Shown here: piece after piece, positions 53,009-63,800 of the stretch
Layout: every line of letters starts with the position of its first letter
Position numbering within the stretch: the first letter of the stretch is position 1
NCBI RefSeq assembly: GCF_016097555.1
Contig: NC_054704.1
Coordinates: 94,948,204-95,012,203 of the forward strand
From: Gigantopelta aegis
Lineage: Eukaryota; Mollusca; Gastropoda; Neomphalida; Peltospiridae
Direction: 5' to 3'
DNA length: 64,000 nucleotides
Program-made: the position numbers and the translations under genes
Notes under the pieces: model-generated
What the model was told of the DNA's origin: nothing
Database searches by the model: none
What the model saw: only the letters and a program-made list of their open reading frames with translations

Positions 53009-53345
53009 GATGGGTTCGGATCCCAGTCGAGGCATGGGATTTTTAATCCAGATACAGACTCCAAACCCTGAGTGAGTGTTCCGCAAGGCTCAATGGGTAG
53101 GTGTAAACCACTTGCACCAACCAGTGATCCATAACTGGTTCAACAAAGGCCATGGTTTGTGCTATCCTGCCTGTTGGAAGAGCAAATAAAAGATCCCTTG
53201 CTGCTAATTGGAAAGAGTATCCCATGTAGTGGCGACAGCGGGTTTCCTTTCCAAATCTGTGTGGTCCTTAACCATGTCTGACGCCATATAACCGTAAATA
53301 AAATGTGCTGAGTGCATCGTTAAATAAAACATTTCTTTCTTTCCC
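53009..53345 (+). mobile_element. SINE, head B (A box missing) and tail B
   Basis: It begins at the B box (GGGTTCGGATCCCAGTCGAG) directly after a GGAT microsatellite and runs to AAATAAAACATTTCTTTCTTT. Confidence 0.88.
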
Positions 53346-54126
53346 CAGCTACAAATACTGATCCGTGTATTATTTTCAAAAATAACAAAATCGGTGTTGT
53401 ACAAGATTGAATCTATATATAATGCATAAATAATGGTGTAATTCAATCCAGTCCTACAACATATTTACAAGACAAGTTTTAATAATACCTACCACACCAC
53501 CAGTTATGATTATTTTTTTCAGTATGCACTTTCCACGTCAAAGCATTAGAAATAAACTTTTAATTGATGCTATATAGTACCATTAGCAGGCCTTACAAAT
53601 GGCAGCTTGGGAACATCCCTTCATTTTGGATACAGATATTTCTAGTACCTGTTAGTGTTAAAGCACCAGGTACTTCAAGGCTTGTAAAGATAAACATGTT
53701 CAAAATTACTTTACATCTTATGACATTGTGATGGCCATTAATTGTTAGTGTATAATACTATAAGTGTCAAAATGTTGATTTTGCTACAAGCATTTTAATT
53801 ATAAGCATTTTACTGCCAACTATATGTTTTGTTGATCACAACCTTCCATGTTGCATGTACATATTCTTTGATGATGTTGCCCAGCCTGAAATACAGGAAG
53901 TTCTACTTTCCACACAGGATATTGGATAAAACAACACTGTGATGTTTGTGCCATGCTTCAGATGACAATTTGGGACATTAACACCTGCTTGTTGTTAATA
54001 CAGTATGTAAAGCGTAAATGTAATTCTAATATACATGTACATTATGTATGTGTACCTAATGTACAGAGATGTGATACCATTTTAAAACAAAAAGCTAATA
54101 AAATACTTTAAAAACAAAAAGAAAAA
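53346..54126. other. Intergenic, no feature seen
   Basis: AT-rich unique-looking DNA. Confidence 0.5.
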
Positions 54127-54422
54127 AAAAGAAAGAAATGTTTTATTTAAGGATGCACTCAAAACATTTTATTTACGGTTTACAGATATTGAGAGGAAAC
54201 CCGCAGTCGTCACTTCATGGGCTACTCTTTTCGATTAGCAGCAAGGGATCTTTTATATGCACCATCCCACAGACAGGGTAGTACATACCACGGCTTTTGA
54301 TATACCAGTCGTGGTGCACTGGCTGAAACGAGAAATAACCCAATGGGCCCACCGACGGGGATCGATCCCAGACCAACTGCGCATCGAGCGAGCGCTTTAC
54401 CACTGGGTTACGTCCTGCCCCA
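54127..54422 (-). mobile_element. SINE, tail B and head A
   Basis: AAGAAATGTTTTATTTAAGG, AACCCGCAGTCGTCACTTCA, then GGGATCGATCCCAGACCAAC and CTTTACCACTGGGTTACGTC. Confidence 0.92.
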
Positions 54423-54451
54423 CAAAAAACCACTACACCATACAGTGTTTT

Positions 54452-54615
54452 AAACTTTGTTTTGTTTAACGACACCACAAGAGCAGATTGATTTATTAAT
54501 CATTGGCTATTAGATGTCAAACATTTGGTAATTCTGACATGTAGCCTTAGAGATGAAACCATTATATGCACCATTCCATAGACAGGATAGCACATACCAG
54601 AATCTTTGACATTCC
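54452..54615 (-). mobile_element. SINE, tail A, truncated
   Basis: TTTTGTTTAACGACACCACA through GATAGCACATACCAGAATCT, with an internal deletion. Confidence 0.85.
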
Positions 54616-55873
54616 AAATCCTACCTACTTGTGAAAATATACTTTTTTTGTACCAAAAAAATTGTAAAAAGTCACAACCTTGTACATTCTAGCTTGCATC
54701 TCTTCCTAACAACTGTTAGTGATATTTTTGACATTTTAAGTTAAGTTTAAAAACAAAACTGTTCAGTCCTAAAAAAAAAGAGCCAAGTATGAATAATATA
54801 TGAGCCTTGATAAAGAGCATTTTTAATTTTTACAGAATTTGAACTCTTTTTGCTTATGTCATATTACAACAATATATACATTTAGAGAAGACCAATTATA
54901 GGTATAAATTCGATAGCAAATGACAGCCTAATCGAAAAGACATTTGTAAACAACACATAGCCCTGTATGACCTGTTAGAAACTGCAAAGATGCAGTCAAG
55001 CAGAAACATACATGTATAGTTGTTTCCTCGACCCAGATACGTCACTCACAGCTGCAGACTAGACTCCCAAATAGCCTCTAAGACTAATGTTATGTCACAC
55101 TGAACAAACAAAACCCACAAGCAGCCATTATAATGCCTAATTAATGAATAATCTGATTATGGAGCATTAACAAGTACATTGAAAACCATTTACCTTTGAC
55201 TACTGGTTTGCTAGCTACATCATCACCAAAACACTGTGTAACTTATGTTGTTAAAAATCTTTGTTCGGTGGGAAGGGCAGACAACTCACCAGAGGTTCTG
55301 TTGAGGATCAATAATTAAAAGAAAAGGGCTCTGAAATACTGCTGATAAAAGCAAACAAGATCTATATAATTCCATATTGTATTGCAATAAGTTATGTATA
55401 TTATTTATATATATTGTCAACTTAATTCTTACAGTGAAATGGTTTTGGATATAAATAACAATGCCGTAGCAGAGAGTACCTTTTAACATTCTGCCTTAGC
55501 AGAACACATTTTAAAGTTTATAATAGGCTAGCTTTACATGTAATGTATTATTATAATATAAAATTGTTTTAAAAATAAAAATATTTCAAATGGACATTTA
55601 AAAGATACTGTGTTAAAATAAATAAAATTAACAACACATTGCTAATTACTTGTTTTTTCATTAACTAACAATCCAAAAATATACAATAAAAACGTTTTGG
55701 AGATAAAAAGTGTTCTAGACAATCCATGTCAGACTGGTTTGTGTGATATCACTATTAGTACAAAATTTCCAGTGTTCTTTCCAATGGTTGTGTATAATAA
55801 TAATATAAAAAAAAAATCTATGCACTTGCCCTCCTAAATACGTTTTTTATTTTTTATAAATGATCTTTACCTT
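54616..55873. other. Intergenic, no feature seen
   Basis: AT-rich unique-looking DNA with no coding frame. Confidence 0.5.
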
Positions 55874-55932
55874 GGTTAGTTTCTTTTGTTTGATGACACT
55901 ACTAGAGCACATTGATTTATTGATCATTCACC
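55874..55932 (-). mobile_element. SINE tail A fragment
   Basis: TTTCTTTTGTTTGATGACAC through GATTTATTGATCATTCACC. Confidence 0.7.
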
Positions 55933-56012
55933 GTAGACTTATTAAGACCCATTCCATGAATGTTCTTTGCATGAGACTTCTGTAATACATATTGGAGTTG
56001 AATAAAAGGAAG

Positions 56013-56178
56013 ATTATTTTTTTCCTTAACTATGCACTCAACACATTTTAATTTCTAGTTATGGCTCCAGACATAAATGGTTAAGAAGCACACAAAGAGA
56101 GAGGAAACCTACTGCTGTCAATGCAAGGGCTATTCTTTTCAGTTAGCAGCAAGGAACCGTTTGTATGCACCATCCCAA
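56013..56178 (-). mobile_element. SINE tail B fragment
   Basis: CTATGCACTCAACACATTTT, GGTTAAGAAGCACACAAAGA and AGCAGCAAGGAACCGTTTGT. Confidence 0.75.
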
Positions 56179-56430
56179 ATTTAATTCACTACTAGCATAG
56201 TAATTAATGTATGTATATAATACAGATGCATTGTGGGATTGGAAAAAAGTTTTTTTTAACGACAATACTAAAGGCTGTTTAAAGCACATGATTTATTAAT
56301 CCTTGGTTATTGGATGTCAAACATTTGGTAATTTTAACATATCGTCTTAGAGGAAACCCACTTCATTTTTCCATTAGTAGCAAGGTATGTTTATATACAT
56401 CATCCCACAGACAGGATAGTACATACCCAA

Positions 56431-57208
56431 GGCTTCTAGAATTTTTATAAAATCCACTAACCATGGGATCAGTGATTTAAAAAATTTACTAGCCACGATT
56501 ACAAATTCACTAGCCCTACTTTACTTTAAGTTAATACAATTTTACTAAATGACAGTAATAATCACATAGGACTCCTAAAGAGGGAGATAGAGCTTAAAAC
56601 CACTAACAATGGAGGGTTGGGGTGGGGTCAGGATATTCATATTTACAAATAGACGTAACTCTTAACATTTGTCAAACAAAAATCACTAGCTGTCGGGCAT
56701 GGCAATAGTAGTTATTTATAGCCCAACACTGAATATCACTAGCCATGGGAGTGGAGCTACCATAATCTAGAAGCCCTGTCTGGCATGGCAATAGTAGTTA
56801 TTTATAGCCCAACACTGAATATCACTAGCCATGGGAGTGGAGCTACCATAATCTAGAAGCCCTGTCTGGCATGGCAATAGTAGTTATTTATAGCCCAACA
56901 CTGAATATCACTAGCCATGGGAGTGGAGCTACCATAATCTAGAAGCCCTGTCGGGCATGGCAATAGTAGTTATTTATAGCCCAACACTGAATATCACTAG
57001 CCATGGGAGTGGAGCTACCATAATCTAGAAGCCCTGTCGGGCATGGCAATAGTAGTTATTTATAGCCCAACACTGAATATCACTAGCCATGGGAGTGGAG
57101 CTACCATAATCTAGAAGCCCTGTCGGGCATGGCAATAGTAGTTATTTATAGCCCAACACTGAATATCACTAGCCATGGGAGTGGAGCTACCATAATCTAG
57201 AAGCCCTG
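56431..57208. mobile_element. hAT-like MITE, copy 3, with six-fold amplified terminus
   Basis: The left terminus CAAGGCTTCTAGAATTT matches copy 1. Body sequence follows to about 56682, then the right terminus CTAGAAGCCCTG occurs six times at exact 86-bp spacing (56767, 56853, 56939, 57025, 57111, 57197). It is inserted in a SINE with ACATACC duplicated at both edges. Confidence 0.85.
56682..57208. repeat. 86-bp tandem array, six copies, of a MITE terminus
   Basis: The unit is CGGGCATGGCAATAGTAGTT... ending in the element terminus CTAGAAGCCCTG. Copies are almost identical, differing mainly at TCTGG versus TCGGG at the junction. Confidence 0.9.
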
Positions 57209-57544
57209 ACATACCACAGCTTTTGATATACCAGTCGTGTTGCACTAGCTAGAACGAGATATAGCTCAATGGGCCCACCGACTGGGATCAATCCCAAACC
57301 GACCACTCATCAAGAAAGTTCTTTATCACTGGGCTACATCCCACTCCTGTGGGAATGAATGCCATTAATTGTGAGCAACTTCCCGACCCCCATCTCTGCT
57401 GTCAGTGTTTTTGAGATCTTTTTTTGTTCATCAATATATTATTATAATGCAATATAATATATAATATAATGTAATAAAATTATATGATTGATTGTTACAG
57501 TAGATACTGAACATTTCTTCTAATATTAATTACACTATGGTTGA

Positions 57545-57672
57545 AGTTTAAGTTTGTTTTGTTGAATGACACCACTAGAGTATATTGATTTATTAATCAT
57601 TGGCTATTACATGAGAAACATTTGGTAATTTTGACATAGTTTTACGGGAAATCACTACTTTTTCATTAGTAG
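57545..57672 (-). mobile_element. SINE tail A fragment
   Basis: TTTGTTTTGTTGAATGACAC through TTTTTCATTAGTAGCA. Confidence 0.8.
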
Positions 57673-59521
57673 CACTGTGTGATAACAATTGCCTGAAAAG
57701 ATAAACACAGCAGAAGGAAGACAGTCAGAATGGGACTGAAACTACAAAATGCATATTTATGCACCTCTTTTTCCAGATTTTATATGGTTGCCGTTATGAA
57801 TAAATTAACTCAAAATCAAGTATATTAATTAAACAACTAAACCAATAGTATAATAATTCAGCATTTTCATTTATAAACTAATTCTGCACAATGTGCACTA
57901 ATCATAATGCAGAAAACGTTATTTCAAAATAAAATAAAATAATCAATTCCTGTTTCACTGGTAATGTAATACCTGCCACAAACTTGTAGTTAATGCAGCC
58001 TTCAAAATATTTGTGGTTTTTTTAAATCACAAGACAGTGACACCGATGCAGTGCCTGCCCATTTCACACAGCATATAGGCAATGAAAAAAACTTTTTTTT
58101 TAAACTTAGATTCTTTCAGTAAAAACAATTACAAAAAAAGTTACAACTAAGGTCATTGCTTAAAATGTTAATACATGTATGATGATTTATCAAAAAGAAA
58201 ACAAATGTCAAAGAAGAAATATTTCAAACTTTATTTCAATGGTACCCTGAAACAGAAGTATTTTACTTGTTGACACAAGTCGTACCACGTGGCAATCATA
58301 ATTATATTTACAATGTTACATCTCAGACAGATCTGTGTATGCACCATACTGCCTCAATTCATTACAATTCATAATTAAATACATGAAGGCTGGTTTTGAT
58401 GTAGACTGGTTTTAATGTCTTTGAATGACCACCTTAGGTACAAGCATCTGATCACTTCCAATTAAATACAAATAGTAGCAAAACAGATTTAGGCCTAGGG
58501 TCATATCTTTTAATATTTTAAAAGCACTGCCTTCATTTACTATATGATATGTAAAGCTCACAATGAACTGAGATAATTTAGCATTATATCAAGAAAAGGA
58601 ATGTCTGTCGAACTCCTCAGCACATTTTAAACCCTAGTTAGTTGGTGGTTAACATGGTTATTTTGAAATGCAATCAAGTGAGACGAAACCCTCTGCTACA
58701 AATAGCAGCAAAGGATTTTGGGTTAATCATATACTTCCCCATAAAGAGGAACACTTACGTAACAGGATGCATATGATGTTGTACGTGTAGGTTGTAAAGA
58801 CCCATTTAAAAATAAAAGCTGAAATCATTGTTAAAAAGTTTAAAACTATGTTAAAAAATACCAATCAGTAAGCACTCTTTTTATATGAATGCTTGGACTG
58901 GTCCAAATGATATCGTGTGACTTAGAAAACCGAAGTTCATAGCTGCATAAACATCACTTTTGCATGACTTTCAGCAATGCTTAAAAAAGTAAATAGATTA
59001 TTTCAGCAGTTTTCTTTATGTTTAAAATTAATGAAATGACGTAATGCTGAATGAGCAAATGTTAATGTTTATTGAAGAAAAAACCATGTAGACATAAACT
59101 GCTATAGTGGCAGCTTTTGGGTTATATCTCAGTCAGGATTTTATATGGGAGGGGGGAGGAGGGGGAGGGGTGGGGAGAGCTATATTGTCTATAAGCTATG
59201 TTACATGGCGACAAGAAAATATATAACATAGTGAAACAAAATGAGGCTATACCAAATATCTCAACTATTTTTGTATGTTAATATATTAATCTACTACTGT
59301 TGATCCCACAGTCATCTTAGCTGCAGACAAGTCAGCAGCACTGTAAACCCAGTAAAACTGTGGAGATCAATTGATCATTCACTAGCCATTTTTAATAGGC
59401 AAAACTGTATTTTTATTGCATTAGTGGACCAACCAAGAATGTGAAATAAAAAGTTGATTTACCATATCAATAGTGTAATTCTTACTACCATCTTTATTTT
59501 ACATCGTTTTTTTTTTTTTTT
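57673..59521. other. Intergenic, no gene seen
   Basis: A heavily degraded SINE-like stretch may lie at 58605-58745 (CTCAGCACATTTTAAACCCT, AGCAGCAAAGGATTTTG) and a G-rich patch at 59149-59177. Nothing else was recognised. Confidence 0.4.
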
Positions 59522-59672
59522 AAAGTTTGTTTTGTTTAACGACACCTCCAGAGCACATTGATTTGTTAATCATCGGCTTTTGGATGTCAAACATTTGGTA
59601 ATTTTTACATATAGTAGCAAGGGATCTTTTATATGCACCATCCCAGGGACAGGATAGCACATACCAGGTTTT
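59522..59672 (-). mobile_element. SINE, tail A, truncated
   Basis: AAAGTTTGTTTTGTTTAACG through GATAGCACATACCAGG. Confidence 0.85.
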
Positions 59673-59702
59673 TCAAACCAAACATTTTGTTCATGACTTT
59701 GT

Positions 59703-60044
59703 ACCGGCCTCGGTGGCGTCGTGGTAGGCCATCGGTCTACAGGCTGGTAGGTACTGGGTTCTGATCCCAGTCGAGGCATGGCTCAATGGGTAGGTGTAAA
59801 CCACTTGCACCGACCAATGATCCTAACTGGTTCAACAAAGGCCATGGTTTGTGCTATCCTACCTGTGGGAAGCGCAAATAAAAGATCCCTTGCTGCTAAT
59901 CGGAAGAGTAGCCCATGTAGTGGCGACAGTGGGTTTCTCTCCAAATCTGTGTGGTCCTTAACCATATGTCTGATGCCATATAACCGTAAATAAAATGTGT
60001 TGAGTGCGTCGTTAAATAAAACATTTCTTTCTTTCTTTCTTTCA
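59703..60044 (+). mobile_element. SINE, head B and tail B, full length with target duplication
   Basis: It begins CCGGCCTCGGTGGCGTCGTG and ends in a CTTT run after AAATAAAACATTTC. ATGACTTTGT flanks both sides, so both ends are exact. Confidence 0.92.
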
Positions 60045-60571
60045 TGACTTTGTTTGGATGGTATGGACTTCTATGTATCAATCCAGTGTTTTGGTTGTTA
60101 TGACAACACAACAGCACCACCTCTGCTTTTGATGATAGACGTTTCATACTTCTTAATAAATTGAATGATGCTAGAAGACGGTTTCACTATTGTATTAGGA
60201 GTCTTTGCAAGGCATAAAGGAACATTTAAATTATTTTTTAACCTTTCAAAAACCCCAACAATGTCACTATGTAGCTTTTAGAGTACAAGTCGATACCCTC
60301 AAAAACAGACGAAGGTACACATTTTTACACATTCCACCATCTGCAAAACACCCATGTCAGACTACATTGTGAATTTTGTTTTGGAAGACTTCAAATGGAT
60401 CAAGTTTTTACTCTTAGGGTGAACAAAACAGTTGTCAACATTTTATATGTGTTGATTTTTTTTTCCAAGCCAAATTCACCACTTAGGAATGATAACTTCA
60501 CTTGCCTCAACTAAAATCCAGGTAAACATTCAAATACCCTCCTCCCTTCATATTATTCCACAAGTGCCCTG
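60045..60571. other. Region downstream of PDCD2
   Basis: May include PDCD2 3'UTR or flank; no other feature seen. Confidence 0.4.
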
Positions 60572-60577
60572 TTTATT
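60572..60577 (-). other. Candidate PDCD2 poly(A) signal
   Basis: AATAAA on the minus strand about 80 nt beyond the PDCD2 stop. The hexamer is common in AT-rich DNA, so only its position supports it. Confidence 0.4.
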
Positions 60578-60657
60578 AACAAAACAGTAAAACAAATTCA
60601 GTTAAAAAAATACATCTGTTTCTGGATGTTTTCTGAGTGAAGTGTATCAAGTTGGAA

Positions 60658-60825
60658 CTATTTTTCAGATTTTGAAATGAAGATGTCTTGTTTCCAGAGA
60701 AACTCATCTTGATACCTGGTTCCAATATCACAACTCTGCCGACATGTGTAGACACAAAGAGTTCCCCAGTCAATACTATCACCGAGACTGTCCACTCCAA
60801 GGTGACAGAGAAGCTGTGGAAGAAC
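60658..60825 (-). CDS. PDCD2: PDCD2 last coding exon
   Basis: 168 nt, 55 residues and TAG at 60660-60658. It reads VLPQLLCHLGVDSLGDSIDW, GTLCVYTCRQSC and EFLWKQD, with a short lineage-specific tail (IFISKSEK). Acceptor TTCCAG. Confidence 0.95.
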   Translation of the reverse strand, partial: VLPQLLCHLGVDSLGDSIDWGTLCVYTCRQSCDIGTRYQDEFLWKQDIFISKSEK

Positions 60826-63800
60826 CTGGAACACGAAAACACAAAATCAACAAAGAAAGAAAGACATGTTTTATTTATGGTTATATTGCGTCAGACATTG
60901 GTTAAGGACCACACAGATATTGAGAGAGGAAACCCGCTGTCGTCACTTTATGGGCTACTCTTTCCGATTAGCAGCAAGGGTGTAACCGGTCTTGGTGGCA
61001 TCGTTGTGTATAAGGCCATCGGTCTACAGGCTGGTAGGTACTGGGTTCAGATCCCAGTCGAGGCATGGGATTTTTAATCCAGATACCGACTCCAAACCCT
61101 GAGCGAGTGCTCCGCAAGACTTAATGGGTAGGTGTAAACCACTTGCACCGACCAGTGATCCATAACTGGTTCAACAAAGGCCATGGTTTGTGCTATCCTG
61201 CCTGTGGCAAGCACAAATAAAAGATCCCTTGCTGCCTGTCGTAAAAGAGTAGCCTATGTAGTGACAGTGGGTTTGCTAAAAAAAAATAGTGTCAGAATGA
61301 CCATATGTTTGACGTCCAATAGCCGATGATAAGATAAAAAATCAATGTGCTCTAGTGGCGTCGTTAAATAAAAACAAAGTTTACTTTTACTTTAGCAGCA
61401 AGGGATCTTTTATATGCACCATCCCACAGACAGGGTAGTAGATACCACGGCCTTTGATATACCAGTCGTGGTGCACTGGCTGGAACGAGAAATAGCCCAA
61501 TGGGCCCACCGACGGGGATTAATCTCAGACCGACCGCTGTACCACTGGGCTACGTCCCGCCCCACAAAATTAGCAGGACACAGCAAATACCTAACTGAAC
61601 ATACAGGACTTTAGAATCCACCAAAGCTAAGGCGATAAAAAATGTTTTGTTTAACGACACCATTAGAATACATTAATTTATTAATCACCAACTATTGGAT
61701 GTGAAACATTTGGTAATTTCGACAGTCTTAAAGAGGAAACCCACTACACTCATCCATTAGCAGCAAGGGATCCCACAGACAGGAAAGCACATACCACGCC
61801 CTTGGACAAGTTATTGTGCACTGGTTGTAATGACAGAAAAAAACCCAATTAGTTGAATGGATCCACTGAGGTGGTTTGATCCTGCGACACAAGCACCTCA
61901 GGCGAGTATTCAACAGATTGAGCTATATCCTGCCTAAATCACCATAAAAGAAACTTTTGGTCTGCTGTCTTGCTTTTAAAAAAACCCCAGAGGGCACAAA
62001 AAATAAATAAATCCATATTTCCTACGTTCAAGGGCCATACTGTCAAACATGGATAAATTGCCATGAAAGTCACTTGTTCTGTAACAATACATGATAAAGT
62101 TATACACAAAATGTTCAGCCTGGTTTCTTGAGGTATTGCAAAACAAATGTTTCATATCTCCTAAGTTAAAGGGCCATAACTCTGTAAAAATGGGTAAATA
62201 ACCATGAAAATCAAACAAGGTCTGAACCAGAACATGATAAAACTATATACAAATTTCAGCTCAATATCGTGAGGCATTGTTAAAAAAATAAAAAAGCAGA
62301 GTCCAGAAAACTATATCTATGACAGATGGACAGATGGACCTAGACAAAACCTAGTCACCTGTCGTTTGACCGGTAGAGGACTAATAAACATGCCCAAATT
62401 AAGTACAAACATAAAGACCTCAAAACTACTAAAATGTTATACTACAATTAGATTAAAATAACTTGAAATGCATTTCTAAATATCTACTAATCTTTAGCAG
62501 TTGTTAATTACATTATTGTTGAAAAAGATATCTGTTATAACCGGGGGAAAAATCTGTGTTGACCAAATTAGTGAGATCTAAAACCCTGTTTTATATGCTT
62601 GTATAAACTAAATAAATGGTAAATATATCCATAATCCATGGTTCACATAAAGAAAAATATATGCTTAATCAGGATTTAGTCATACTGTGGGTATCATAGC
62701 TAAAAATGGAAGAACTCTTTGTTACTTTGCCTCACCTGGAATTCAAATTCTCTTTCAGCTCCACACTGACATTTGGGAATACTCGTTGGTTTGTTGTGTG
62801 CCGACACCCACAACGGCTCTCCTCCTCGGTCGTAGCGCAAAACCTAAAAACATTAAAACTAATTAAACATGTATAAAACTGTAAGTAAGTACAACTGAGT
62901 GGACGATCGTTTTGTTTGTGTGTTGTTCATGCATGTCTAGTTTTGTGAACTTTTCAAACTGCACATTAAATTTAGGAAAGAAAGAAATGTTTTATTTAAC
63001 GACGCACTCAACACATTTTATTTACTGTTATATGGCATCAGACATATGGTTGCAGATATTGAGAGAGGAAAGCGGCTGTCGCCACTTCATGGGCTACTCT
63101 TTTCGATTAGCAGCAAGGGATCTTTTATATACACCATCCCACAGACAGGGTAGTACATACCATGGCATTTGATATAACAGTCGTGGTGCACTGGCCGGAA
63201 CGAGAAATAGCCCAATGGGCCCACTGACGGAGATCGATCAGACACTGACCGCGCATCAAGCGAGCGCTGTACCACTGGGCTACGTTCTGCCCATTAAATT
63301 TAGGATAAAGCTAAGTACACATTAACCCATCAAATACATCAATTAAATGGATCCATGATATATACATCATACTTTTACGAGTGTCTGTCAAGTGCATGTC
63401 AAACCTAGTAGCTGGGGTTCAAGAATATGGTAGCCTGATGTCCGAGACCAGTGGTTCTAAGTTTGTTTGTCACTTTATTACCCTTCTGTAGGCGATTGTG
63501 TCTGAGTGAACTGTAATTATTAAAATAAAATCTAGAACAGGCCATGGGCTATATAGGGTCCTTGTGCACCCCCTCCCCAAACCCAACTCTATTACATTAT
63601 GTTTTTGTTTTAAAAAAACCCAATGTCCTAAAAATGTAACAGACTGGTAACAGTAACAGTAAAAAAAAATGGGATCCACTACTCATTTGTCAATATCGAT
63701 TGCCAAAATTCCCTTTCGACTCTACATTGTGCTGATCTACTCTTTGGACCTAACATCATGATACTGTCGTCCATATTGATAATAACAATTTTTGGCCTCA

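Larger units (their letters stand above)
56245..57347 (-). mobile_element. SINE, tail A and head A, split by the amplified MITE
   Basis: Tail and body at 56245-56430; head at 57209-57347 (GGGATCAATCCCAAACCGAC, CTTTATCACTGGGCTACATC). ACATACC is duplicated around the insert. Confidence 0.88.

Noticed and set aside
60688..61077. 129-codon plus-strand frame
   Set aside because: Antisense to the last PDCD2 exon, then SINE sequence.
1576..63292. tRNA genes (A- and B-box motifs at many places)
   Set aside because: The boxes belong to SINE heads; acceptor stems and cloverleaf pairing are not intact and each is followed by SINE body and tail.
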